NCBI GenBank assembly: GCA_945938055.1
Contig: CAMEUH010000154.1
Coordinates: forward strand, 1-6,110
Direction: 5' to 3'
From: an uncultured Eubacteriaceae bacterium
GTDB taxonomy: Bacteria > Bacillota > Clostridia > Lachnospirales > Lachnospiraceae
DNA length: 6,110 nt
Shown here: positions 1 to 6,110 of the stretch, in pieces
Layout of the letters: each line of letters starts with the position of its first letter
Numbering within the stretch: position 1 is the stretch's first letter
Made by a program: the position numbers and the translations under genes
The notes under the pieces: generated by a model
Database searches by the model: none
The model's input: only the letters and a program-made list of their open reading frames with translations
Told to the model about the DNA's origin: nothing

Positions 1-137
1 ACAATGGGAGATTTTCACTGATTCACAAGGTCAACCTACTCCTTCACCAAATCAACCGCTACCACTTCATTATGCTGTGCCAGTAAAATTGCATTGGACA
101 AGCCAACATAACCTGTACCTGCAACCGCTATTTTCAT
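1..137 (-). pseudogene. ugd: UDP-glucose 6-dehydrogenase 5' end, interrupted by two in-frame stops (runs off left edge)
   Basis: The frame from the ATG at 137 reads MKIAVAGTGYVGLSNAILLA and onward, the NAD-binding Rossmann start of the UDP-glucose/GDP-mannose dehydrogenase family, with GxGxxG at residues 7-12 and the acidic end of strand 2 at D29. Intact members oxidise UDP-glucose to UDP-glucuronate. Codon 34 is TAG (38-36) and codon 41 is TGA (17-15). Between and after them the same frame continues with family-like residues, VDLVNQ then KSPI, so the stops sit inside otherwise conserved sequence without a frameshift. In homologues these two positions normally hold charged or polar residues such as K, Q or R, so single changes could produce both stops. 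A strong GGGAGG site eight bases before the ATG and overlapping the end of the glycosyltransferase gene is intact. As sequenced, only a 33-residue peptide could be made. Family identification is firm; true decay versus sequence error cannot be settled here. Confidence 0.83.
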
Positions 138-142
138 TGTAT

Positions 143-970
143 TTACCTCCCAAGAAAGATTTTCAAGTATGGCGTGACAGAACGAATGACTGCAACATCC
201 AGTCCAAAATTCTTACGAAGATAACGGAACCAGTCCTTAAAAGGAAGTCCCTTCTTCCCTTCCTTAAGCTTTAACCTTCTTCGTATGGACAGTTTCCGGT
301 CCTGCCATGTTCCTTCTGTCGGATTATCATTACATTGTCCCACATATTCTTCAAACACATTTATTTTAACCCCAAGCCGCTTAATTGTAAATCCATAATC
401 AAAATCACCCATGCTATGGGAATAGTGCGGATCTGTCGCTCCTGCCTTTAAAAACACATCCCTCGGTATCATGACACAATTTGCATTGAAGGTATCGCAT
501 TCCATTTCCGGCTCATCCGGCCCTATTGTACGTAATTTCAGGCTTTTCCTGCCCTGATACCGGATTCCTCCATAGCTTAAGGAACCGTCATCTGCCTGGG
601 TAGCCCCCACCAGCACTCTTCTTTTATCATGGTCTTCTCCCAGTTTTTCTGCCATTTTATCCAGAACACCGGGATAAAAATTCACGTCATCATTAATCAG
701 CACATAATAATCCGCATCCGTAACATGCTCTAATGCATATTGCATTCCCATGTGCATTCCGCCATTCCAGAACAATCCTCCCGTCCCGGTTAAAATATGG
801 GCATTAACCGGCATCTGACGAATGGCATCTGCCGTTTTATCTGTGCTATTATCATCCACAATCACAAACTGTAAATCCAGTTTTTTATTTTCTTCTGCAA
901 TTGACCGGATACACGTTGTAGTCTTTTCCTTACGATTATAACAAGTTAAAATAATTACTGCTTTTTCCAT
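143..970 (-). CDS. family 2 glycosyltransferase
   Basis: 275-residue inverting glycosyltransferase of the GT2 (GT-A) type, expected to work on the cytoplasmic face of the membrane. AVIILTCYNR (4-13) is the first strand and nucleotide loop. FVIVDDNSTDKT (35-46) is the second strand with the DD-N-S signature that binds the uridine or other nucleotide. VLINDDVNF (90-98) carries the metal-binding aspartates. GDFDYGFTIKRLG (188-200) provides the acidic residues where the catalytic base is expected. A Gly/Trp-rich stretch, TGTGGLFWNGGMHMGM (61-76), is typical of the rhamnosyltransferase-like and related GT2 members in polysaccharide clusters. The tail (about 225-241) is strongly basic (RKLSIRRRLKLKEGKKG), suiting membrane surface binding. 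There is no membrane anchor. The ATG at 970 has AAGG at a spacing of 7, lying inside the previous gene, with which it overlaps by 16 bases. Sugar donor and acceptor cannot be assigned. Confidence 0.92.
   Translation of the reverse strand: MEKAVIILTCYNRKEKTTTCIRSIAEENKKLDLQFVIVDDNSTDKTADAIRQMPVNAHILTGTGGLFWNGGMHMGMQYALEHVTDADYYVLINDDVNFYPGVLDKMAEKLGEDHDKRRVLVGATQADDGSLSYGGIRYQGRKSLKLRTIGPDEPEMECDTFNANCVMIPRDVFLKAGATDPHYSHSMGDFDYGFTIKRLGVKINVFEEYVGQCNDNPTEGTWQDRKLSIRRRLKLKEGKKGLPFKDWFRYLRKNFGLDVAVIRSVTPYLKIFLGR
145..151 (-). promoter_or_regulatory. ribosome binding site for the ugd remnant
   Basis: GGGAGGT lies eight bases (from its GG) upstream of the ATG at 137 and runs directly into the TAA stop of the glycosyltransferase gene. 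It is among the strongest sites in the window, so translation initiation of the broken ugd frame looks preserved. Confidence 0.75.
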
Positions 971-1977
971 TTCGCTACCTTATTCCCAATCTGATTCAAC
1001 ACAAAATCTTCTACCTTGCCAAAAATCTTTTTTCGTACTGCTTCCAGCACAGTTCCTGCCAGAAATGTTACCACCGATATCAGAAGCACCCAGATAATGT
1101 ATCCCGGCATCCCAGAATCGGCCATCATTACGTACGGGGCAATTTCCGTTCGTATTGGCAATTTAATGACATCTTCCAGCACATAAACTGCAACCACGTT
1201 TGCCGACAACAGATTAATCAGACGGCTCTGTCCCTCAAACTGCTTAAACAAGAACAACAGCAAAACTGCCTGCACCATTGTAAAGATACTGTTATCCCTT
1301 GCAAAATAATTGGCCGTACTTCCACTGATCCGGTATAGAAATACATTTAAAAAGAAATTCACCAGAATCACACCGGCAAGAATGCTTCCAATTTTTGCCG
1401 GGGAACATTTTTCATCTTTATGATACATTCCGATGTAACGTCCAATCACGTACGAAAGAATCATGTTCACAATTCCCTTACCGCCGTCCCCTGTCTGATC
1501 AAACCCCACCAGGGTCGGCAATAGAAGAAATAACGCTCCAGCTGTAAGAATCAGTCTTTGAAACCGTTTTTTATCTATTTTCTCCAGATATTCGTTAATA
1601 AACGGACTTAAGATGCATAGGAAAAAATATGCCGTCAGAAACCAGTATCGATGTGAGGATACCGGAATCAGACATCCCAGCAAATCCTTTTTAGACGGCT
1701 GATACCCTGCCATGGGATTTAATGTCAGAAGAATCATGCCTGCAACCGACCAAAAAATCATCATAATATCCAGTTTTGCAAGCTTCTTCCATTTTAAACG
1801 AATTCCAAAATATCCGGATAACAGGACAAAACCGGTCACTCCGATATTTCCGATTACATTCAGAAAAATTCCAAGCTGCGTATTAAATTCACCTGTTCCG
1901 CTCCCAAAAGTATGCATGATAACAATCAGCATAATACATACAATGCGGTATGCTTCAAAATTTGACTTTCGTTCCAT
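955..1977 (-). CDS. divergent membrane acyltransferase (acyltransferase family 3)
   Basis: 340-residue polytopic membrane protein, third in the acyltransferase run. NFEAYRIVCIMLIVIMHTFG (6-25) retains the conserved R11 and H22. GVTGFVLLSGYFGIRLKWKK (46-65) replaces the OafA FFVLSGF element, and RYWFLTAYFFLCILSPFIN (110-128) is a signature I associate with acyltransferases of Gram-positive exopolysaccharide and wall-glycan clusters, where the first conserved segment typically reads N-x-E-x-x-R. It clearly differs in type from the two acyltransferases upstream, which argues against a recent tandem duplication. I start it at the ATG at 1977, not the ATG at 2013: GGGAG sits seven bases upstream, the family's conserved start follows directly, and the longer version would only add 12 residues read over the end of the previous gene. 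Its end overlaps the next gene by 16 bases. It probably acylates the same glycan at a different position or sugar. Confidence 0.87.
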   Translation of the reverse strand: MERKSNFEAYRIVCIMLIVIMHTFGSGTGEFNTQLGIFLNVIGNIGVTGFVLLSGYFGIRLKWKKLAKLDIMMIFWSVAGMILLTLNPMAGYQPSKKDLLGCLIPVSSHRYWFLTAYFFLCILSPFINEYLEKIDKKRFQRLILTAGALFLLLPTLVGFDQTGDGGKGIVNMILSYVIGRYIGMYHKDEKCSPAKIGSILAGVILVNFFLNVFLYRISGSTANYFARDNSIFTMVQAVLLLFLFKQFEGQSRLINLLSANVVAVYVLEDVIKLPIRTEIAPYVMMADSGMPGYIIWVLLISVVTFLAGTVLEAVRKKIFGKVEDFVLNQIGNKVAKWKKQ

Positions 1978-2972
1978 TAGCTTTCTCCCAGTCTTTTCAT
2001 GAGTCGCGAACATGGCTGTTCCACACAGTGATACAGAAGAACTGCCGCCAGTACCGAACCTGTCACTGCAATGGCAAGAAATTTCATTCCGCCAATTCCC
2101 ATGTAATCAATGATTTCCATCACCGGAAGATGTGCAAGATACAGACAAAAACTATATCTTCCGGCAATTTTGATTGCCTTTGCAATCCTCTGATTCGAAA
2201 TCTTAAGGTCAATAAATACCACCATGATGATTCCGGCAAGAAGTCCCCACAACATCCGGTTATACAAATTGATTCCAATAAATCCAGTCAGCAGAAGTGT
2301 TGTTATTTTCAAATACGAAGAGATTTTCTCTTCCTTCCATGCATACCATGCACAAATCCCGATTGCAAACGTATTCAGGCTGTATATCGGATTATCACAG
2401 GCAAGCATTTCCGGATGTGAAATCGAAAACAACTCAAAGACATGTTCTGCAATCTTTGCCAGAAGAAAGGTAGCCGGAAGCATTCCCACCATGAATATCG
2501 CTGATTTTCTGAAATTATTTATTACTTTTTTTAACCATGGCGCAATCAGATAAAAAAACATAAAGCAACTGATAGTCCAAAGTCCCCACAAATTATTCCA
2601 GGATTGATAATCTGCGGAAGGCATCCATGTATTCAGACACAGAAAATAACGAAGCCATCCTATTTCCCCAAAAGAATCTGCCGGCATCTGTCCTAACCAG
2701 ACATCCCATACCAGTATTCCCACAATCAAAATGGCATAATAGGCAGGAATAATTCTTGAAACCCTTTTTCGATAAAACTCCTTGAGCGATGGTGTACGAT
2801 TTAAGGAATCAAAAATCAAAAAACCACTCATGACAAAGAAAATGCTGACACCATATCCGCCATTACTCAAAATATCACACACTATTCTCGGAAGCGTCGG
2901 TATAAATATGAATAAATGTATGGAGAAAACCATTAACGCCGCGCAGATACGCAGTATGTCAAATATTATCAT
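1977..2972 (-). CDS. OafA-like membrane acyltransferase (acyltransferase family 3)
   Basis: 331-residue polytopic membrane protein, second of three consecutive acyltransferases. FDILRICAALMVFSIHLF (4-21) holds the conserved R8 and H19. GVSIFFVMSGFLI (41-53) and FYRKRVSRIIPAYY (66-79) are close to the classic OafA-type signatures of enzymes that O-acetylate lipopolysaccharide, capsule or exopolysaccharide. A late segment, YSFCLYLAHLPV, matches the usual Y-S-x-x-x-Y-L-x-H helix near the C-terminus. It lacks the extra C-terminal SGNH esterase-like domain found in long OafA proteins, so it is the stand-alone membrane form. The ATG at 2972 lies immediately before the first conserved segment. Two purine-rich sites precede it: AGGAGG 11 bases away and AAGGAG only one base away, neither at ideal spacing. 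The TAA stop shares its last base with the next gene's ATG (TAATG), pointing to coupled translation. Acyl donor and target are unknown. Confidence 0.9.
   Translation of the reverse strand: MIIFDILRICAALMVFSIHLFIFIPTLPRIVCDILSNGGYGVSIFFVMSGFLIFDSLNRTPSLKEFYRKRVSRIIPAYYAILIVGILVWDVWLGQMPADSFGEIGWLRYFLCLNTWMPSADYQSWNNLWGLWTISCFMFFYLIAPWLKKVINNFRKSAIFMVGMLPATFLLAKIAEHVFELFSISHPEMLACDNPIYSLNTFAIGICAWYAWKEEKISSYLKITTLLLTGFIGINLYNRMLWGLLAGIIMVVFIDLKISNQRIAKAIKIAGRYSFCLYLAHLPVMEIIDYMGIGGMKFLAIAVTGSVLAAVLLYHCVEQPCSRLMKRLGES
1985..1989 (-). promoter_or_regulatory. ribosome binding site deciding the start of the third acyltransferase
   Basis: GGGAG lies seven bases before the ATG at 1977, inside the end of the upstream acyltransferase gene. 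The next in-frame ATG at 2013 is further up and would give a 37-base overlap. The site supports the shorter protein and the TAATG stop-start overlap. Confidence 0.7.
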
Positions 2973-2973
2973 T

Positions 2974-2990
2974 CTCCTTTTTCCCTCCTA
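2974..2990 (-). promoter_or_regulatory. double Shine-Dalgarno region, merged with upstream stop codon
   Basis: The sequence TAGGAGGGAAAAAGGAG precedes the ATG at 2972. Its first three bases are the TAG stop of the upstream acyltransferase. AGGAGG is 11 bases from the start, somewhat far, and AAGGAG is one base away, too close to be ideal. The merged stop and binding site favour re-initiation by ribosomes finishing the upstream gene. Confidence 0.6.
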
Positions 2991-4037
2991 CAAAAATCGT
3001 TTTGGTACCTTTATCACCCGGACCAGCAATTCATTTAAAATAAGGCATCCAAACAACCCCACACAGAATCTTATCACAAAAAATCCACCCCAGTCCAAAA
3101 GCCATGTGAATTGCAGTTTTTCCAGCACACTAACCATTAAAGATATTATCGTCATGTGAAATGCCAGAATAATCAATGTATTCTGCCCCACATAAGACAA
3201 TGCCCTGTTAATTTTGGAATACTTTTCCAGAAGAATGCTGATAGACAATACAATTACAGAGCCCAGCATTCCCAGTAAAAGATATAAGGTCATGGACCTT
3301 CCATAATCCTGAATCGCCATGTTTGCTGACCCATTTACATAATGAAGCCCGATAAACACAATAAGACTCAGAAGAGGTATTTCAAAATGTCTTTTCAAAA
3401 CTTCATCAATCTTCCAGTTTCTAAGACACAATCCAAATAACATAAAAATGCATCCAAGAAGTGCCATTTCAAAACTCCACGGAAGATAGAACGGAAGATA
3501 TCTGCACAAAAGCCAGGAAATCATTCCCAGCACCACGGAAGAAATTATAATCTTTTTTAAGTGAAACCGGTGCTTTAACACATAATAGATAATAATGTTA
3601 AAAATCACGGATGCTGCTGCCATTGCAGTCAGAAACCACAAGGGGCCGTTTCCAAAAACAAATCCCTCCAGATTTTTTTCCAACGGCACATTTTTATAAA
3701 GCAGGGAAGAGGAATAGACAAAACCTCCCAATGCCCTTCCCGCTAGGCCCAGACTAAATTCATGAGATACAATCAGTTTGAGAAGATACTTTGCATATAA
3801 TATCAGATTGTATATAAAATATGGAATCAAAAGTCTTTTTACACGCTTTTTGGAAGCCATCCCAAAGGGTTCTCTGTTACTTTTATCCATGTCATAAATA
3901 TATCCCGACAACATAAAAAATAACGGTATATGAACAGAACCGCAAAACGGTACATAATCATGTTCTATATGTCCCATGATGACCAGCATGATGCCAAGCC
4001 CTTTTGCAATATCCACATAATCCAGTCTCTTTCCCAT
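2988..4037 (-). CDS. membrane acyltransferase 3 family, fucose 4-O-acetylase-like
   Basis: Integral membrane acyltransferase of 349 residues with about ten hydrophobic segments, the usual size and shape for the family. It likely moves an acetyl group to a sugar hydroxyl of a cell-envelope glycan. The N-terminus, RLDYVDIAKGLGIMLVIMGH (4-23), has the D-I-x-K-G then G-H pattern typical of the NolL / fucose 4-O-acetylase-like branch; H23 is the conserved catalytic-type histidine. HIPLFFMLSGYIYD (36-49) and the basic KKRVKRLLIPYF (63-74) follow as expected. I chose the ATG at 4037, which has AAGAGG five bases upstream. A GTG six bases earlier is in frame but overlaps that site. The TAG stop at 2990-2988 doubles as the start of the TAGGAGG site for the next gene. 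The preceding gene is fucosyltransferase-like, which makes fucose a plausible target, but acyl group and sugar are not proven by sequence. Confidence 0.88.
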   Translation of the reverse strand: MGKRLDYVDIAKGLGIMLVIMGHIEHDYVPFCGSVHIPLFFMLSGYIYDMDKSNREPFGMASKKRVKRLLIPYFIYNLILYAKYLLKLIVSHEFSLGLAGRALGGFVYSSSLLYKNVPLEKNLEGFVFGNGPLWFLTAMAAASVIFNIIIYYVLKHRFHLKKIIISSVVLGMISWLLCRYLPFYLPWSFEMALLGCIFMLFGLCLRNWKIDEVLKRHFEIPLLSLIVFIGLHYVNGSANMAIQDYGRSMTLYLLLGMLGSVIVLSISILLEKYSKINRALSYVGQNTLIILAFHMTIISLMVSVLEKLQFTWLLDWGGFFVIRFCVGLFGCLILNELLVRVIKVPKRFL

Positions 4038-4042
4038 ACACA

Positions 4043-4048
4043 CCTCTT
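4043..4048 (-). promoter_or_regulatory. ribosome binding site deciding the start of the first acyltransferase
   Basis: AAGAGG sits five bases before the ATG at 4037. The alternative in-frame GTG at 4043-4041 shares its first base with this site, so ATG 4037 is the better start. The in-frame TAA at 4049-4047 blocks any longer version. Confidence 0.65.
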
Positions 4049-4072
4049 ATCTGAATCTCATTTTCCCCTCCG

Positions 4073-4906
4073 TCATTCTGCCTTTACGACATATAACGGA
4101 ATATTTCCTAATTTGGATGCCATCACAGAAAAGGTACTGTTAAAGCTTCCATACAGCTTATCCCCTGATGCCAGGCAAAGCATCTCCGTATAGGCATCCT
4201 GAATTCCCTGTTCGCTGTCACGCTGCAGGCATTTCTCTGAAAATGTCAGTATCCGTTCCCCAAAGATCTCTCTTAATTCTTCCTCTACTGACCGGTCGTC
4301 CGTCGCCAGATAAAAATAAGTTTCCGGCACCATTTCCAGTTCTTCTTTCATTTTATCCACAAAAAGCTCCAACGGACTGTTGGTTATGGATTCAATGTGA
4401 TCTGTCCTCCTGATATGCACACCTACCAGTCTTTTTCCCTGTGCCTTTTCCAGGACATGTTCTTTCTTTTCTAAAATACACGGAACCGGCATAATAAACG
4501 AAAAAGCATCTTCTATCTCAAAAATATTCCAAAATGGATTGGTTGCCTTAATATAAACGGTTTTCTTTTGCTCTATCAGCTTTTTTACGCCATCTGTTCC
4601 CTGCTCAAGAAAAAGATTCATGACTTCGTCACACTCAAGAAACGCCTCTGCTTTTTTCTGGTATTTCTTTTTCACGTGCTGTCCACGAAGCTGCCCCCAG
4701 AAATCAAGTTTGTATCCATATTCTTTTACAGAAACTGTCTGTACCGTTTCAGGAAGTGTAAACAATTTCTCCATGGGAGCACCCAATACCGTTTCTTCCT
4801 TCCAGACCACACAAAGCTCCTGATTTAATTGTCTTGCGGCATGATAGGCACTCGCCAGCGCAATAAAGCGATTTCCCAATCCTGCACATGGTTCGATAAT
4901 AATCAT
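4073..4906 (-). CDS. fucosyltransferase-like protein (NodZ / GT11-related)
   Basis: This 277-residue protein has the signatures of the fucosyltransferase superfamily that covers NodZ (GT23), alpha-1,2-fucosyltransferases (GT11) and plant xyloglucan fucosyltransferases. The N-terminal EPCAGLGNRFIALASAYHAA (5-24) carries the glycine-rich GLGN loop. LVGVHIRRTDH (160-170) is the HxRRxD motif, whose arginine contacts the GDP part of GDP-fucose in characterised members. FYLATDD (198-204) and YGSFNSTFS (252-260) match the later motifs in which a Ser/Asn-rich loop follows the nucleotide site. It has no signal peptide or membrane segment, so it should act in the cytoplasm. The ATG at 4906 is preceded by GAGAGG at a spacing of 8, and that site overlaps the TGA of the upstream gene. 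The likely job is adding fucose, or another GDP-linked deoxyhexose, to the repeat unit. Donor identity is inferred from the family; a related donor is possible. No GDP-fucose synthesis genes are visible in this window. Confidence 0.82.
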   Translation of the reverse strand: MIIIEPCAGLGNRFIALASAYHAARQLNQELCVVWKEETVLGAPMEKLFTLPETVQTVSVKEYGYKLDFWGQLRGQHVKKKYQKKAEAFLECDEVMNLFLEQGTDGVKKLIEQKKTVYIKATNPFWNIFEIEDAFSFIMPVPCILEKKEHVLEKAQGKRLVGVHIRRTDHIESITNSPLELFVDKMKEELEMVPETYFYLATDDRSVEEELREIFGERILTFSEKCLQRDSEQGIQDAYTEMLCLASGDKLYGSFNSTFSVMASKLGNIPLYVVKAE

Positions 4907-4918
4907 TCTGTCATCCTC

Positions 4919-5923
4919 TCATCCAACCGGCTGCTTTAATAATTTCCGCTTAATTCTTCCCAGTTTTCCCCGGGTTATCCAGTACCAGCGCACCAGCACT
5001 GCCTTCCATGCCGGCTTTTGCTTCTTATACATTCCTTCCATGTAAATCTTGTCTCCGCCAATAAAATGAAGACTATAGGTAGGAAGAAGGCTCTTGTCCG
5101 CTTTCTTTACATAACACGGAATTCCATTTTTGTATACAATCTTCTTAATGGTAGTAAGCCTGCTTACCACACATTCCCCGCGCAGATAATTCTCTTCACC
5201 GCTGATTGGTCCACTGAATACAAAACCATTCTCATCCGGAACAAGAAGATTCAGGACTGTTCCCTCCGGTTTTGTTTTCTGCCACAAATAGAATAATGTC
5301 ATCTCACAAATTCCGCCGGGAATACGATATTTTTCATGTGCATCCCACTTTGGACGCAGGACATCTTCCATGTGATTTTCAAAAATATCCGTACAATAAT
5401 CAAGAAAATCCGTTAACGCCTCCAGCTTAAAGTAAGAAAGCCCCACATTGGCCGCCCACCGCAGTTCATTCGGAATTTTTAAAGCTTCCATGTCCTGTGC
5501 TTTCGGAATTTCCATTGCCGCATCACAATTCAAAAACGGTTTATATGTGGAAAAATCAAGGTATACCAGAATATCACTATCCAGTACCACGCATTCTTTA
5601 TAATCATTCCGTTTCAGATATTCTTCAAACAGAAAAAATCTCTTATAAATACTTAGAGACCATGCATACGGATATGATGACCAGTTCTTAAACACTTTGC
5701 AAAACTTCTCCAGCCGCTCATTCTTAAATTCATTTACATGATGCCACTCATTACACCATTCTTTATTTGCTTCATCTCCAATAAGTACTACCTTATCGTT
5801 ATATTTACATGCCTGTTCAATACAATACCGAAGATATTCCTGGTTCTTCCTGCCACCAGTCTGCGGCTTTGCATTGGATTCATGATGAATCAGCACCGGC
5901 AATACTCTTTTTGCATCTGCCAT
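4919..5923 (-). CDS. GT8-like glycosyltransferase (GT-A fold, DSD motif)
   Basis: This 334-residue protein probably transfers a sugar from a nucleotide donor onto a lipid-linked glycan in the cytoplasm. The clearest motif is the metal-binding DxD: VVLDSDILVYLDF, with D115-S-D117. It is preceded by a helix, SIYKRFFLFEEYL (91-103), as in family 8 enzymes, where an R-F helix comes just before the strand carrying DxD. NVGLSYFK (159-166) and GGICEMTLFY (203-212) fit later core elements. SLHFIGG (284-290) resembles the C-terminal HFxGxxKPW element of GT8 but lacks the KPW part, so the match is divergent. The tail (about 305-331) is basic and aromatic (WYWITRGKLGRIKRKLLK), which would suit attachment to the inner membrane face. 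The ATG at 5923 has AAGGAG nine bases upstream. The stop lies 12 bases before the next gene. Donor and acceptor cannot be read from sequence. Glycosyltransferase identity is fairly secure; GT8 membership is less so. Confidence 0.82.
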   Translation of the reverse strand: MADAKRVLPVLIHHESNAKPQTGGRKNQEYLRYCIEQACKYNDKVVLIGDEANKEWCNEWHHVNEFKNERLEKFCKVFKNWSSYPYAWSLSIYKRFFLFEEYLKRNDYKECVVLDSDILVYLDFSTYKPFLNCDAAMEIPKAQDMEALKIPNELRWAANVGLSYFKLEALTDFLDYCTDIFENHMEDVLRPKWDAHEKYRIPGGICEMTLFYLWQKTKPEGTVLNLLVPDENGFVFSGPISGEENYLRGECVVSRLTTIKKIVYKNGIPCYVKKADKSLLPTYSLHFIGGDKIYMEGMYKKQKPAWKAVLVRWYWITRGKLGRIKRKLLKQPVG

Positions 5924-5963
5924 GGATTCCTGCTCCTTATTTCCCTGTTACTTTTTACCGTTT

Positions 5964-6110
5964 CTACTTCCAGTAAGTTCCGCCTTCTACTGCCCCATGA
6001 TTTTTCGGTGTCTCACAGTCAAGCGGATAATTCCAGTATTCCTTATACATTTTAACAATATTCGGTTCCAGTTCATCCCAGCGCTTTCCCTTAATTCCAA
6101 AGAAAAGCTG
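5964..6110 (-). CDS. C-terminal end of an unrecognised protein (5' part outside window)
   Basis: An open frame enters from the right edge and runs for 48 codons to a TAG stop at 5966-5964. The visible tail is rich in aromatic and charged residues, contains the stretch KMYKEYWNYPLDCETP, and ends EGGTYWK. Codon use resembles the genes downstream. I do not recognise the family from this tail. Its position 40 bases before a glycosyltransferase, in the same direction, suggests another polysaccharide synthesis enzyme, possibly a glycosyltransferase, but this is inferred from context only. The tail is soluble in character, with no membrane segment, so it is unlikely to be the end of a flippase or polymerase. 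The frame is probably real because it is open to the edge, matches the operon direction, and is followed closely by a good ribosome binding site for the next gene. Confidence 0.7.
   Translation of the reverse strand, partial: QLFFGIKGKRWDELEPNIVKMYKEYWNYPLDCETPKNHGAVEGGTYWK

Noticed and set aside
15..38. Stop codon readthrough or recoding (such as pyrrolysine or selenocysteine) in the ugd frame
   Set aside because: Both TAG and TGA act as ordinary stops for other genes in the window, neither position is a known recoded site in this enzyme family, and two different recoded stops seven codons apart is improbable.
1978..2013. Longer start (ATG at 2013) for the third acyltransferase
   Set aside because: The added 12 residues are read over the end of the previous gene and precede the family's normal start; the ATG at 1977 has a well-spaced GGGAG.
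1950..2420. 156-residue plus-strand open frame, and the other plus-strand frames across the window
   Set aside because: They lie opposite well-supported minus-strand genes, show low-complexity composition rich in H, S, K and C with no recognisable domain, and lack convincing ribosome binding sites.
4041..4043. GTG as start of the first acyltransferase
   Set aside because: It overlaps the AAGAGG binding site; the ATG two codons later is correctly spaced from it.
5924..5963. Possible promoter or terminator in the largest intergenic gap
   Set aside because: The gap is only 40 bases, holds the ribosome binding site, and shows no clear -35/-10 pair and no GC-rich hairpin followed by a T run.

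Overview
All genes in this window read on the minus strand, so transcription runs from high to low coordinates. The content is a polysaccharide (capsule, exopolysaccharide or cell-wall glycan) assembly and decoration cluster. The moderately AT-rich sequence, strong AGGAGG-type ribosome binding sites, nearly gapless gene packing and protein style suggest a Gram-positive anaerobe of the Clostridia, perhaps Lachnospiraceae. That placement is an inference from style, with no marker gene behind it.

Layout in transcription order: (1) the last 48 codons of an unrecognised protein (6110-5964); (2) a GT8-like glycosyltransferase with a DSD motif (5923-4919); (3) a fucosyltransferase-like protein of the NodZ/GT11-related type with GLGNR and HIRRTD motifs (4906-4073); (4) a membrane acyltransferase resembling fucose 4-O-acetylases (4037-2988); (5) an OafA-like membrane acyltransferase (2972-1977); (6) a third, more divergent membrane acyltransferase (1977-955); (7) a family 2 glycosyltransferase (970-143); (8) the start of a UDP-glucose 6-dehydrogenase gene (137-1), interrupted by two in-frame stop codons.

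The genes are separated by at most 40 bases. Junctions include stop codons merged with Shine-Dalgarno sequences, a 1-base TAATG overlap and a 16-base overlap. I see no internal promoter or terminator, so this looks like the middle of one long operon whose ends lie outside the window. Likely division of labour: the three glycosyltransferases add sugars to a lipid-linked repeat unit in the cytoplasm, and the three integral membrane acyltransferases put acyl groups (probably acetyl) on it. A working Ugd would supply UDP-glucuronate, but this copy appears dead as sequenced. No priming transferase, flippase, polymerase or chain-length regulator is visible.

The points most worth attention are the doubly interrupted ugd start, the run of three dissimilar acyltransferases, and the NodZ-like plus NolL-like neighbours, which recall the fucosylation and fucose O-acetylation pair of rhizobial Nod factor synthesis. 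I found no RNA gene, CRISPR array, insertion sequence or attachment site, and no gene-free stretch over 300 bases.
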